Shown here one piece after another: positions 13,230 through 27,200 of a stretch of DNA of 64,000 bases. This DNA is from Fratercula arctica (Eukaryota > Chordata > Aves > Charadriiformes > Alcidae), in the NCBI GenBank assembly GCA_947846985.1, contig CANTUZ010000002.1, positions 157,787,389 to 157,851,388 of the forward strand. Reading direction: 5' to 3'. The notes under the pieces were generated by a model. That model was not told the DNA's origin. It did no database searches and was given only the letters and a program-made list of their open reading frames with translations. The translations under genes were made by a program, and so were the position numbers. Position 1 is the stretch's first letter. Each line of letters begins with the position of its first letter.

Positions 13230-14155
13230 TAGAGAGGAAGGATCACCACCTTCAAAGTGCTGGCAATGCTGTTCTAGTGTAGCCCAGGGCGATGGTGGCC
13301 TTCAAGCATACATTCCTGGCTAGTTACCTTGGCTTGTTAAGGACTCCTGTGTCCTTTTCTGCAAAGCTGCTTTCTAGCTGTTTGTTGGCCACCCTGTTCT
13401 GCTGCATGGAGTTAGACCTCCACAGATACAGGACTTTGCACTTTCCTATGAACTAAATGAGATTCCTGTCTGCCCATTTCTCCATCTTGTCAAGGTACTT
13501 CTGAGTGTCATCGTAACCTTCTGGTGTTTGAACCACTTCTCCCTGTAAACTTGCTGAAGCTGCATTCTATCCTGTCATCCAGGTTGTTGATGGTGGTACA
13601 TAGTACTGACCCTTGGAGCACACCACTAGTCTGGCCCCCAGCTGGACTCGTTGAGAGGCCACTAATCACAACCCTCTGGGCCAGGCAAGTCTATTTAGTC
13701 CATATTGCTGTCCATCTGTCTGGCCTGTACCTCCTCAGTGTACGTGAGGGTGGTATGGGAGACAGTATCAAAAGTGCTACTACAGATGAGATGGACATCA
13801 GCTGCTTTTGTCTCATCTGTGGAGGTCAGGTTGCTGATACAGAGATGTTCATGTTGTTGAAGGCTCTGTTTGGTATGGTGTGACTTCCTGGTCATAAGCC
13901 CATGCAGACTACTCAGTCACCTTGTCCTTCATATGCTTGGGAATGGTTTTTCAGGGCTGTTTAATGCATCACCTTCCAAGGGATTAAGGTGGGTCTTACC
14001 ATTATGTTGTTCCCCAGATCCTTCTCTTCGGTCTTGAATACAGGACTGATGCTTGATTTGCCTTAGTCATCAAGACCATTCCTTGATGACCATGACCTTT
14101 CAAAAATGGACTGGCCTGTCAATGACATCAGCCGGTTCCCTGAGTGCTTGTGAAT
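13230..14155 (-). mobile_element. Old CR1 LINE fragment (ORF2 and 3' region), decayed
   Basis: Plus-strand phrases follow the order of a reverse-complemented CR1 body: CAGGTTGTTGATG, a CTGACCCTTGGAGCACACCA block, CCAGCTGGACT, CACTAATCACAACCCTCTGG, a GGGAGACAGTATCAAAAG block, CATGCAGACTACT, CTTGTCCTTCATATGCTTGG, then a CATGACCTTTCAAA block. Many substitutions and frame breaks show it is old. The open frame at 13524-13883 is antisense to the element and has no meaning as a gene. Ends are approximate. Confidence 0.75.
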
Positions 14156-17100
14156 GTTTCCTGAAATATCTGGTTTAGTGATTATTTCAAGTAAATTATG
14201 ACTTAGAGGTGTGAATTGTGTTTTATTAGGATTTATCCAGAGAATATGACATCTTACTGAATTAAGGGTTGCCAGAGTGTGAGGCTGTACCCTGGCCTTC
14301 TGTCAGTTGAGATGGAGGGTGTTGGCAAAGCTCTAGAGTTGCTAAAAGTCAATTTTTGGAGAAGTAGGGGAAGCTAATACTGCTTTGTCTTGCTAATAGC
14401 TACATAAATCTTGCACGGTACTAGTAAACAGTTGTATAGTTGTGTAACTATCAATTATACAAAATATGGGGATGGAAGATACCCTAAAAAGATGTGTCTT
14501 GGTGTAGTGTAGATATCTTCCAGCATTAAATGTGGTTTGTTTGAATTTGTTGGCAGATTTTTAGACTGCATTGCTTTTGCTGGTGCCCTGAAAGGCTTTA
14601 AATATGGTCTTTGATAGTGCACGAGTCTGCTTTAGAGTTTGATAACTGGATATGCTGTGGTTGGTGTTTAAGCTTGGCAATAGTTTAAAATGCACCTTAA
14701 GAGCTGCAGGTCATATCCATTTTTAAATGAGATCTGAATTATGCTTTTCCTCCTTGTGAAAGCTGTCAAAGGAATCACAGAAAGTTTATTGAATAGTGCT
14801 ATGTACATAATACGGAAGAAAGGATATAGACCCTTCTTGATGACTCACCAAGATGACAAGTTAAATCTTGTGTAAGGGCTATCTGATTGTGTTCATACAT
14901 ATACATGAAAAAGATGGATCAGCTTTTTGTAAGGGTTCTTGATACAAAATATTAATTTCATTTTGTCTAAGCCCTATGCCCCAAGTAGTAGATGATCTTT
15001 ATGATGGATCTCCTTCCGAAGTCCTAGATTTACATTTGAAATCTACATCCAAAGTAGCTTTTTATCTCTGCTGCCAGTTGGCATGTTTTCAAATGTGGCT
15101 TTTCGAGGAAACTCTTTCACTTTGTTCCTACCATACCATCTAAATAGTTTAGAGGGACTCCAGAGCTTTGTGGCTTGGGGACTTTTTGTGCTGTCTGTCA
15201 TAGGGAAGTATGAAAAAGTATTTGCAGAAAGAGAACAGTATTATCTATAGGCTATTGCTCATTCGACACAGTGGGTCAATACAAGACAGCATGGGTCCCT
15301 CCTTAGACACCTTCTCCTTATTGGAAGAATCATTGTATGCCTGAGGCTTCAGGAAACCTCTGAAGCAGGAGAAAAGCCAATGCTCTTGCCAGTATTTAGG
15401 CAGTAAGGTTAGGTGTTCCTGAAGCAGGGAGGACCAGGGAAGTTGAGTGCTTTCATCCTGCTAGGATGCAGCATCCAAGTTTGAAGTACTTGACTGAAGG
15501 ACACTGGGTATTGTTTTTCCATGTGTATAAGTTGCCTTTGGAATTTTCTTATTTTTAAGTTATGCAGCAAATGAGTTGACATTTTTGCAGTTAGTAGATT
15601 CCTGACTGTGCTAATGTACAAACATTCATGTTTAAAGAAAATTGTCAGCAGTAGGTAAATCATATGTGAAATTTTAGCACTTTGTTATAAGTTCAGAAGT
15701 TCTCCTCACAATGAGATAAATAATGATTTTCAGTGGGGTAGGGTGGGTATATGGGACTGAAGCCGATGTTTACATCTTGTTCTTTCCTTAGCAAGGCTGA
15801 CTGAATGTCTGTTTGTACCTTAAATGTTACTTTTGACAGTTTCTACTGTGGTACTTTCTACTTTATTCCTAATATTAATCAGTCTGAATGGATTTTAGTA
15901 TAGTCATTTTTGATGTGAAGGTAATAGGTGTTCAATTAGCTTTGAATTGCTTAAAAAAGCCTATTCAAAATATTTGTCATATTGGTGACTGAAATGTATT
16001 TTCAGATCAGTGCAGACAGTAGTACTTAGACTGTAAAATAGAACTTACATTGCCTGTGAATGCAATTTAAATAAAGATTGGTTTAAGTCCTTCAACAGGG
16101 TTGTTATTAATTTGAGTATGCTGAATGTTGTAGACATCACTCTAGCATGAACCACTTATTTTATTGTAAATTCAAATTAGATTCATTGTCAGTTGCTTCT
16201 ACAAAATTAAGGTGCCTTATAAAAGACAGTTATTCTGAATTCAACTGTTGTAATAATGTGCATTTATTGAAACAAATTCCTGTGTTTCTTATGCACAGTC
16301 CATGCTCATAACGTATTACTTACGCCAGTTCAGAATTAGGACCTACTGTGGAGGCTAAATTTGTGATTTAAGAAGGCTTTTTTTTTTAAAGTGTCAAACT
16401 GATGGCTGAGGAGGTTACACAGATTTTTCTGAAGTTCATGGAGGTATGGGGATGGGTGCAGTAATAGGGCAGCCGCATTAAAAATTGAAAACTTTGTTGC
16501 ATTTTTGATTTGAGTCTTATAGACCCATTCAGGATAGATCTAGATGTAGCCATTCCCAATATATTTAACTCCCTTATTTTCAAATTTTTGAGGCTATTTT
16601 TATTTGCTTGATTACTTTAGTTCTTGAATTTGCCTCTTTCAGGAAGATACAGTAATTGGTACTTGCTTTGAAAAAATCTTATGTATGGAAAAAGGGATGT
16701 TTGTCCAAGCATTTACTTACATCAGAAAATGTTTAGCTGCTGCTGCCTTAATAGTGTTTTTTTTTTTCTGGGGAATTGGGATGCTACATACAATTAAAAC
16801 AGGAATTCTGTGTATCTTGTGACTATGTACACAAACTGCTTTAACTAGGCTGTGCTAGACATGTTTTAAGATACCCAAAAGCAGGAGGCGAAGCTTATCT
16901 CTTGTTTAGTGCGAAAACTGGGAGGGTCATCCAGCTTCATACTGGCCAAGAGGACAAAGTGGGTAGTAGGTCTCTTAGAGGCTGCCTTTAGGAAATCTGT
17001 GGGGTTTAATAAATTTCAAGAGGCTTTCTGAAACGAAGTCTTAGTGTGTTGATTATAGTCCAAGTTCATGTTGTGCAGTACTATTTTCAGCTGAAAGGAC

Positions 17101-20100
17101 AAAAAACCCTTGTTGGAGAGGTACTGTTTCAGGTAACTTTTAATTGCCCCATTGGTGGGGAGGAAATAAATGAGTCCAGTGTAAGAGATGTATAATTTGA
17201 AGTACAGTTGAAACCATTTTATTCTGACAATGAGATCAAGCTGTCATCAAGGGCATTAAAAATTGGACCTATTGTTGGGTTCATCCTATGGTACTGCACT
17301 TTGGATTTAGCAGAACAAGTCATGGAAGGACTGTGAGCAGTAAGTCAACATCCAGCATAGCAGTCTTCCTGTGACTTGGCTTCATTGCAGAAGTTCTGTC
17401 TGTTAGTATTTTCAGAATAGGTGTGCTTAAAATGTGCCTTTGGAGAATAAACATGGATTTTGTCACAATGAAAATTTTCCAGTAGGAAACATGGTAGAAT
17501 GCTGGAGAATTTTACACATGATACAAAAGTAATCTCTTAATCCCAAAGACTCTTTCAAAAATACTTGCTGATACTCTGAACTGGAAGGATTGTAGAAAGT
17601 TTGAGGAAACTGAACTGATATTGTCCATGGTTTTCCCTCCATTAAGGAAAAATTGTTTTTGATATGAAACTCTGCTACAACTGCCTTGGAGTCCCCTCCT
17701 CTGGAAGCCTGTCTCTTACAAAGCTTGGGTGTGTTCCTTAAAGGAGATCTTTATCAAATCTGAACTAATAAGCCAAAGTCTATTTTTGTAGTACTGTCAC
17801 ATTAATATTTTTTCTAATGTGAAACTATAAGGAATCGTACTGTCAGACCCAATGTCCTTCTAGCTCAGTGCTGTATCTGCAGCAATGGTCAATAGAGGAA
17901 AGTTTTTTTTCAAGTAAAAGGACAGGGAAAGTATATAAAGACACTTCCACAGCCTTCAATTTGTCTTAAGAGCTTTCTGAAATGAAGATGGTGGTTTTTT
18001 TTTCTGTTAACTATGAAGTCTTGAGAATTTGCTAAGAAATACTGTTGTTATTGGGACATGCTTCCATAGTTATATAACAAACTTGCTTGGTTGACTTGGT
18101 CTAAATTTTGATGTTTCTTTTTCTTAGCTACAAGCTAATAAAATTAGAATTGTCCAAATAAAGCAAAATATATTACTGCTGTTGTATAATGTTAGCAATT
18201 TCCAAAACTACTTCAGTGTACTTCAGTCAGGCATTATTTAGGAGTATTTATTAAAAGGATAATGTTCTTACAGTATTTTCATTTTCAAATTTAATGTGAA
18301 AGCTATTTCTAGTAAAATTGCAATGAAGTTCTGTCAACACCCTGTTTTCTGAAGCCATGGTCATTTGGATGTCCTAGAATTTGAGCCTTGAATTCTTCAC
18401 ATTCTTCCATCTAAAGTAGAAAAAGAATTAATATGAAATTATTTGGATTTAACAGGGTGTCTGATAAGACTCCTGGATCTGGGAAAATAATTAGACTATT
18501 TCTTAAGGACTTGCAGACAAATTTACCCTGCTCTTGTTTCTCCTGATCTTGAGTTTTGGAAACACTGTATTAAGGACAAATGCAGTAAACATTTACCTTT
18601 TACTTTGAGTTTGACATTTGAACTTACATGGATTATATTGATTTACGACAGACAAATACAGAGTGACACTTTGTTCTACAATAAAAGCAAGTATATATTG
18701 GCTTAGCAGAGGGAGCTGGAATCCTGGTTTGTAGTTCTGCCACAGGAAGATTAATTCTACCTAAAGATCAATGTGAAACAATTGTACTTTGTCATTATCT
18801 GATGTACCTAGCAACATTATTTGGTGAATTAACTGAGGAGTAATCATTGCTTAGATCTCTCTGCTATGATTAAATGTAAAGGAAAAAAAAAAAATCTATG
18901 CAGTTATTACTTCATCCAGTTAAATTCCTGGGCTGTTGCATTAGCTGCATCTTTGGTCTGAGAACACGGGATTTTAATCTCTAGCATTATGGGAAACTTT
19001 AATCACATGTTTATTTACTATTTGTGAGCTAGGAAATGTCATTGCTTCATGTAGCTAAGCAGTACAGAATGTAATCTAAGGATTAGGAGAAGTCAAATCT
19101 TCCTATCCATTTGACCTTGAAAATCTGATTGGCTTTCCTGTGTGATCTGGCATGATTTTTCCCTAATTATCTAAAGCCTGATGTATGTGAATGATAGATA
19201 TTGAATGAGCTGTGCAGATATGGATAAAATTCTAATGCTTAACATTATTTCATATTCATCTTGGATCTCAGTGCAACGAAATGACAAGAAAAACCCAGAA
19301 AAATCTGAGATAAAATGTGGTCTCAATGTAAGATATTTTTTCAGTAATTCAGTGGCCTTGACTTTGTTCACTCAGATTGAAAGTCTTGTGATAGCAGTGA
19401 ATATGCATAAAGTTTAAGTCAGTTTGATTAACTTCAGGCTATAATAGGAAAAATTTCTTTTATTTTGTAGTGCTATGGCTGTTTGTTAGAAGAAAGCTAA
19501 TTCATTTGACTTTAAAACAAATGGGGGAAACTGATCCATATTGCTGAGAGCTGATTTGAAGCCTCTTATGGGCTTCAGTAGCTTCTTCAAGCAACAGAAA
19601 AGTTGATGAAACAATGAAAGTTTAAAAAATAAAGAAATAATTCTTAAAATGGTCATTAAAAAGCCTGTAGCTGCTTGGGGTAGGAAAACTGATCACGAAA
19701 TGGATGGATTTCTTTTAGATTTACTTCCAGTTGAGTGATTACTAGAATAAAAAGGGAATGTTCTTTCTATGACTTCAACTTTTTCATGTTAACTAAATCA
19801 AAATACTATAGAATTATGAGTGTTTCTAGCATTAATCAAGTTGTCACTGTCAAGTCCTTCAAATACTGATTTCAAATAACTTATTTAAGCTAAAATATTT
19901 AGGAAATACAAATAATAGTGTATTGATTTTTTTAAGGAATTTATGCAGCTGGCTCATCTGAGGAATGTTACTGAGACACGGTTAGAACTCTGTTCTTAAC
20001 TCCTCAAATGCATTTTAATCTTGACAAATCTATGTGAGGCATCTGAATGTTCCTGAAACAAAACTCACTTTTAGGTTTAATGTTTCTTGGCAATTTCTAA

Positions 20101-22559
20101 GATCTTTAAACCACTGTTCATCCATAACCTTGTGGTTGTAACTTAAAATCCTTACTACTTCTGGAAATACGATGTTTATGAAATTAAATTTTCAGGTGGG
20201 CAGGGGGATTGCAGTGTATGCCGTTGTGTACAACAGTATATGACTCAATAGGAGAAATGAAATTTTTGGCTTTACCAGTTCATAAAAAACATGGTGGGCT
20301 TTGATGTTAAAAGTACTTCTATTTTGTAAGTTTAGATTACTTCAGGAAAAAGTCCTTCATTGTAACAGTAATTATAGTAATTGAAAACTTCTGAAGATCT
20401 TGTGTCAATCTGCCAGGAGTCTTCAGTGCCACTGAGCTGTTCCAAAATAGTACAGCACCGTGCATTAATTTAATTTTTAATTCTGAGTGGAGTTGAACTA
20501 TTCTTTTCTGAGTTCTTTCTGAACAAATTCTAACACATTCTAGTTGTAACATTTAAGGCAAGACTAAGTGAAATCATATTAAATTTTGTTGTAACTGCAT
20601 TTGCTTCATTCATAACAAAATGGTTGTGTTCTTATTACAATTTTAATATTTGCTATTTCTGAGCGAAACATGTTGCTAAAGAACAGCATGCTTCAGATGG
20701 GTTTTGAGCTTTGAGTATTTATACTGCTAATGGTGTATACCAACAGCAGCATTAAAAATCAGTGCTGTGTTTCTGTTTTCCACTTGTAAAATATACAAAC
20801 CTCTTGGTATCCAGTCTTGTTTTCCAAGAGAAATCAAAGAGCTTTACCATAACTGCTCTTTTTTATCAGGAAGCAGGGATGTTAAAAGTAAGTTTATTTG
20901 TGTTTGGGTGCTGTGATAATACTACACCCTTATGTCTGAATGTGATATTAAGGAAGTTTGACTTGTGAAAAATACCGATCGCCTGCTTTGAGCGGGACTG
21001 TCATGCCCTATAAAATTTCAGTCTTAGTTTCACCTGGAAATGAATTTCAAAGTAACTTTACGTCTGTTTAATTGCCCATAATTCTCTTGTCCATAAAGCA
21101 GCATCTACAAAGAACATGCGAATTCCATTTTTACCTGTATTCAGCTGTTTAAAATGTGTTCCTTCGTAGTTGTAGGCTGAGGGATTTGCAGTTTTTTCTG
21201 AGCGTGCTGTGACATAGAGGACACTTCAGAGGAAGGTTGCATTATAGAATAATATTTACATTACTAGAATCCATATGAAGCAAAAACCTCCTAGGGACTT
21301 GTGGGAGAAGATTGGACAGTACAGCTGGGGAAGGCTTTTCTTTCAAGAAGCCTTCAGGTAGCCTGAGGTTAGTTTGGCTTTCTTAGTTCCTCAGTCACTG
21401 AACACTAACTTTAAGTGCAATTTATTTCCCATTCTGTACTAGTGAGGTGAAAACTTACATAAAAGACTGGAATTTCAGTTATTGGGAAAGAGGTTAGCAT
21501 CTTAATTTCTGTGGTAAGTGGGAATGGACTGATATTAATTACACAAAGCTGCTAATGATGCATGGATTTTTTCAGTAGTAAGAAACGTGTTGGTTTGCTA
21601 TTCCTTCTGGTTTTTTTATTTACTGGAAGTCATTTCAAACTAAATTGTCTTTTAAAGTGTACCTAAAGGATGCTTTCTCCTTGTATTTTTTGATCAATTT
21701 CTTTGCACTTAAAGGTTTTTTGGTACTGTCTCCTGTTGGTGTAACACCACATTCCCACTAAGGAAATCTCAAGGTCTTGATAAATGTCATTAACTTCTAC
21801 TGGTTGAGTAGAAGGGTGTTTCTTGTTGTGAAAAACAACAATATGTAAAGATTTGGGAGGACAAATGCTAGATGTCCAGAGAAGAACTTTGGTTGGACTT
21901 CTGAAGTTGCTTGTGTTTTGGTATGTCCCATGCTAATATGTTTAACACTGCAACTTGCAGTGTGCTGGACTGCAGCAGAGCAAAGACTTCAGGCAGTGCT
22001 TCATTTTTAGTCTCCTTGTATGCTCCTCATGTTTCTCCACCACTGAAATCTACAGTTTTTCATTAGCGCACTGGAGAGTCAATATTTGGAGAAAATTAAA
22101 TCAAGAGTCAGTTTTGTGTGTACCTCTGGAATGAGCAGAGTCATGCAGCCTGGGTTTGAACTTCTAAATCTCTTCTCTAATTCTGTTGTCATTGGTATAA
22201 CACTAGTCTCAGACTTTTGGACATGAGCTATATGCCTCAGTTGCATTCCTGCAATATTGAAAGATTGATTTGACACTTGCTCATAAGTGCACTGTAGACA
22301 ACCACCGTTGAAGCTGTACTTTGTTTATAGTATAAAGGAATAAAATAGTCCAGTATTAAATTATGCTGTAAGTTTTTGCATTTAAAAATGAATAAAGGTA
22401 CCTAAGAATACATTTCCTGCTTGAGCCATGTAGAACAAATGTATCCTAAGTATTAAAGTAGAAGTTAGCATTTAAAATGCAATGCTGATTCAAGGTGCTG
22501 ATATGAACATGAGTATTGAAAAAGCAAAACATGGTTAACCCCATTGACCTATGTAACTA

Positions 22560-22704
22560 ATTATAGGTATTAATTACACATTATGCCATATGTATTATGC
22601 CATACGGTATTAATTTTAAAATTCTTAATTTATACTGCTTTTGAAGATTCTCAGCTTTTAGATTATTGTATTAAACTGAGAAAATAACTATTTTTTTTCT
22701 TTAA
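22560..22704 (+). promoter_or_regulatory. UUAA-rich stretch before exon 2, possible STAR-protein binding cluster
   Basis: TTAA occurs six times in about 135 bases (22570, 22610, 22616, 22625, 22671 and 22701), the last inside the exon 2 acceptor tract. U(U/A)AA pairs are the RNA target of Sam68, SLM-1 and SLM-2, so the gene's own product could bind here. AT-richness alone would give about two, so the excess is modest. A 10-base repeat (TTATGCCATA at 22581 and 22595) lies within the stretch. Confidence 0.3.
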
Positions 22705-22707
22705 CAG

Positions 22708-22826
22708 AAATTGAAAAATTCCAAAAAGGTGAAGGAAAGGAAGAAGAAAAGTATATTGATGTAGTCATCAATAAAAATATGAAGTTGGGACAAAAAGTTT
22801 TGATTCCAGTAAAACAATTCCCTAAG
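22708..22826 (+). CDS. KHDRBS3: KHDRBS3 exon 2: end of QUA1 and start of KH domain
   Basis: This 119-base exon supplies two bases of a split Glu codon plus 39 codons (about residues 30-69). It begins [16 protein letters not shown] and ends [10 protein letters not shown]. It covers the end of the QUA1 homodimerisation segment and the first KH strand. The acceptor is TTTTTTTTCTTTAACAG and the donor is CCTAAG/GTAAGC, both strong. The length equals the mammalian exon as I recall it. The acidic stretch here reads KEEEK where mammals have KDEEK. The phase (enter 1, leave 0) agrees with exon 3. Confidence 0.97.
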
Positions 22827-24183
22827 GTAAGCCCAGTTTTCATATATGATAAATCTAAGTGCTTATAAAAGATATTGCGCTAATATCTTAACTAGTTTAA
22901 CTGTTACATTGAAAACAGTAGTGACAATCTCTACTATTGCTGCTCTGCAGTCTGTTCTATAGAAGTTTTAAGGTAGGAATGGCTCTTTGGAATAAATGTG
23001 CAGGAAAGTGGTGCTGGTCGCACAAAAAAAAATAGTATGAACCAATGATAAATGAATCATGTTTTCAGGATAGCAGGATCCTCCTCTTCAGAATAGCAAA
23101 GGGAATGAAATATTTTTAAGTTGACTCTGCCAGGCTTTGAAACTTTCTTACTGTAGGTAGAAATACAGCTTAAAATGCACTGTTAAAGGAACTTGCTGTG
23201 TAAACTTTCTCCTTATCCATCTAAGTTTCAGCCGTTGTTAGTTAGTCTCGAATTAGTTAAATCTCCACTACTAAATTATGCAGTCTATTCTGGAGGGGGG
23301 GTGGCTGTTTCATTAAGATCTTTGACCACCATGAATTCTTAACACTGTTGCCAAGTGTTACCCTGTGCTAAAATATTGCTACCTGGAAGCATTTACCCAA
23401 CAGGTTGTAGAACTTTATTCTTTTGGTTAGATTTTTAAGGTTTATGTTATGAAAAATTAGAGTAGCATTCTCTCGCTTGTTTGGAATGACTTTTTCTTCG
23501 TACTAGAAATTTCAAGACTGCTTCTGTTTCTGCTCATGGAGGAAAGGAATTCTTTCATTTCTTCCTCCATTTCTTTAGGAAGACTATTTTCACACTATCA
23601 GTTTCCTCCTCACAGACTATGCTGAGTGACTTGCAGGGATTGCTTTACTGCTGTTCAAAGTTTCATGAAATACTACTGTGAATTCAAGATTTCATACCAT
23701 TTATATGTGGACACCTCTTTGGAACTCTTGACTTAAAATATGTCTTTATGACTGGAAAGAGCAATGTACAATCATAAATATAAAGATGGGAAGGTAAGAG
23801 GGGAAGCTTTACATAGTGTTTCTAATCAGGGTGTTTGTCTTACAGATGTTGATGTAGATATGTGGGCTCAAGAGGGGGGGAAAGGCGAAATGGATATTAA
23901 AAAGGGAAACAGTGCCTTTTGAAAGGTGCTTCTGCTTCTTTATGTAGTGTCAACTTTCTTTAAAGGACTAAATACTGGAATTCTTATTTAGGACAGCTAG
24001 TAGGAAAGCCCTTGCCATCTTTTGAATGGGCAGGTGTGCTCTGCTGTGAGTACTCAATAGTGCTGGTCCATGGAGACTTCGACTGTCTGAGCTGGGATAA
24101 AACCTGGTATGTGCTATGGGAAGGAACCTGAATTTATATCCAGATAGATCTTTGTAATCCTGTACGTCTGTGTTTAGGCCAGA

Positions 24184-24200
24184 AGGATCCAGGGGGCAGC
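24184..24200 (+). promoter_or_regulatory. CTCF-like core (weak)
   Basis: GGATCCAGGGGGCAGC contains AGGGGGCAG, an exact match to the right half of the CTCF consensus AGRKGGCAG. The upstream CCA of the motif is missing. It is a candidate only. Confidence 0.2.
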
Positions 24201-27200
24201 GAGTACAGCTGCTGTGCAGAGTAGACATGCCATGTGAGTTCCTATGGCTCCACTTGGACTTTTTCCACACAAAGCAGAATACTGGTGTCTCTACTTACAC
24301 AAGTCTCCCTTTTGCCAGAGCAAATAAAATCCAAAGTATTTTCTATTTAACAATATTTTTACCCCAATATGGGGGATGTGTTTGTGTCGGTTTTTCTTGG
24401 AAATTTCTGTTTTATTACATACAGATTGGATATTTATTTTTCAAGCTTACTGGTTAAAGTTTCCATATAGTCAAAAGGAATTAAAGTTTCTCACTGTGTA
24501 GTCTGGGAGGTGAGCATGAATTCAGACTTATGACAGGTACTCCTGAGCTTCTCTGAAAAACATCCTCCCTGAACCACAATCAGTCACTGCAGTTTATTAT
24601 CACTTGTTTACTAGGACCAGGTTTGTGGTTTTATTTCTGAGCTCTAATAAATCTAAATACATTGTATGAAGTGGCATAGCTTCAACATGGCAAATAGAGC
24701 CTTATTCTGGCACACTGTTGTCTGCAGGGAGCGACAGGGGGACAAAGTCTCTTTGCATCCTAATATTTGCTCTAAAGACTAATCCTCTTCCTGTTAGGTG
24801 TGTTCAGAGGACTTGGAAATGAGGGGTGCTTTGTCAAGTCTTTTGGGGTAGATGAGAAATCATTCCAGCCACTGTAGTTTCACTGAGCTGTATTTGGAGT
24901 GCATGGATTGTATATTCAGATTCTGCAAATTTAAGCAGAAGGCATTATGTGGTGCTTATAAACCTGAAATGATGTTTCACACAAATGTTTTATGCCTCTA
25001 TGCCATTCTTTGCCTATATGCAGTTTCTAGACTATTTTGCCTACAAGAGATGTTAGTATTAGCGCAAATGTGTCATTTGCCAAAGGTGCCAAGTGATACT
25101 TCCTCAGAAAAACAGTTACAAGATTTGGTTCTGATTTATGAGCAATTTTCTCCTTCCTCCTGATCAGGATTGGTGACACATGCTTCAAAAGAATGAAGTT
25201 TAAGACTTAAACATGGATGAAATCTGTGGTCTTCTGCATGTGAATATTGAATTTAGAGTAGTTTTCCTGGCAAGCTGGCATCTGGTTCTTTATGCCTGCA
25301 GTCCACACTAATGCTGTTAGCTATTGTGCAAGATCCTGAAAGAAACAAACCTTCAGTATTTCAGGAGATGTGAAAGTTCTCACACCTAATTTCTCAGTTA
25401 GTGAACTGAGAATGTGCTATTTGAAGCTGATCAAGTCACTATAATTGATAACTCTGCCAAACTAACATCAGGGTACCAGTTTGGGTTGAATCTGCTAAAC
25501 TCAGGTAGCCAGAAAGTGGTGAAGAAAAAATGCTTGGCTTTATGAATAGAACAGTGCTTTCCCAAATAGGTGTTCCTGCTGTTAAACAGGATCAAAAAAG
25601 CAAGTTATTAAAGTTAGTAAATCCTTAACAGGGTTTATCTGAAAATGAAACTTAACTACAAATGCAAGTGATTTTGCTAGCAGAAACTCTTCCTTTTTTT
25701 ATATTTGCCAGTGATGACTCCAGCAAGCAAAGATGACTGCTGCTTATACGGATAGGATTAATGAAATATCAATCATAATTTGTGATAAATGATGTCTCTG
25801 GACCAAAGCAGTCCACCAGTGCACTACCCCCATTCAGACAGCTTCCTAGACCTGACACAGGGTTAACTAAGTTTCCTTTAAGTATTTCATTGCCCTTTCC
25901 CTCTTCAAAACTTCTCTCTAACTCTGACTCCTTGAATAAATCATAACAGCTTCAACACAGGTCAGGCAGCCCTAGCTCTGATCTGATCAGCCTGGCATTG
26001 TAATGCCTGCTCACATTACCTGTCCTGTCAGATATATTCTCACGGGCTCAGAGCTGTGTCCTGGGCAAATTCAGCCTCATTACCTCTGACAGCCCTGGAA
26101 GGTGACAGGTTAACTGCAGCAGAAAGCTCTTCCACTGAAGTTCAAAGCAGCTGGGTTTCTATTGGAAAAGAATCTGGTAGACCTCAGGTTCAAAAGTGTA
26201 GCTATCTCACTTTTTTGAGCATCTTTGCTTTCCTTGAAAAAAACTTAAGAGTTTCTGGTCTTCTGCTTTTTGTGCTAACAGTTGTCTCTGCTTAACTTGC
26301 CTCCTACCTAACAGCTCTTGGTAGCTTCTCCGGTGCTATATATTTATATCCTTTAGCTGGGACCTTTTGTCTTGCTCAGCCTTTGGCAATGCTAACAGGC
26401 CTAATACCTCATACCAGAGCTGGTTGGCCTAAATGTTTTTTTTTTTCATGTTGAAAGACACCTTCATGATAGAAGGTGATAGAATAACCAAGACAGCCTG
26501 AATTTTGTCTGCTTTATGAAATAATTTGTCAAGATAGTCCCAGGAGTTATATTCAGTTTCTGCTTGAGGTTGGTTGTGCATCTGAAATTAAGTTCTTCAT
26601 TTGTGTTCTTCAGACTCTTGTATGCATTAAAAATACCTTAAGTCTTGATACGGTGACAGATATTCTTACTTGGTAAGACAAAACCTTGTGGAACCTCTTC
26701 TGTAGATTGTAGGTCCAGTCAAGTCTCTTCAAAATCTGATCATATACAATCTGTTTATGAATTTTTCAGATTGGTCCTGCTCTACACACTTCTTGGGGAA
26801 GTCTGAATTGCTGTGATAGAGAAATTAATCTGAAGTATTTAGGTGAGGCTTGAATAAGCTTTGGTAATGCGTCTACAATCTTATTGTAACTGGGATGTGC
26901 TAGAAGCAAGGATTAAAGAGGTTAGGGCTTTCATGCAACCTTTTGGGAAAAGAGCCAACTTCTTGAGGTAGGATTCAGTTCTAAATCAAGGTATGTAGGA
27001 GTCACATGGATGCTGTATGTCTAAACTGCAGCTGGTGGTGTGAGATCTTGTCAGCTTAGGTGATGGAGTTCAGGGTGATTTAATACATCTTGCTATTTGA
27101 TCAACTGAATACCTCGACTGACTTTGGGTCAAGTGTGAAAATGTGACCCATAAACCTGTACTTCATTGCACTTCATGCTTGAAAATAATATTCAAACTTG

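Larger units (their letters stand above)
1..22707 (+). other. KHDRBS3: KHDRBS3 intron 1, 3' portion
   Basis: This is at least 22.7 kb of intron ending in a strong acceptor (a TTTTTTTTCTTTAACAG tract) at 22707. No frame here encodes the MEEKYLPELMAEKDSL-type start of the family, so exon 1 must lie upstream. Most of the stretch is unremarkable AT-rich DNA with short chance frames. Recognisable islands are a short inverted/direct repeat near 1.37 kb, a CpG-rich block at about 8.28-8.47 kb, a young CR1 at 8.95-9.16 kb, and an old CR1 at about 13.2-14.15 kb. I see nothing assignable in 1-1300, 1450-7000, 9800-13200 or 14200-22500 apart from a G-rich run near 11.45 kb. Confidence 0.9.

Noticed and set aside
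13524..13883. 119-codon plus-strand frame
   Set aside because: Antisense reading of an old CR1 body.
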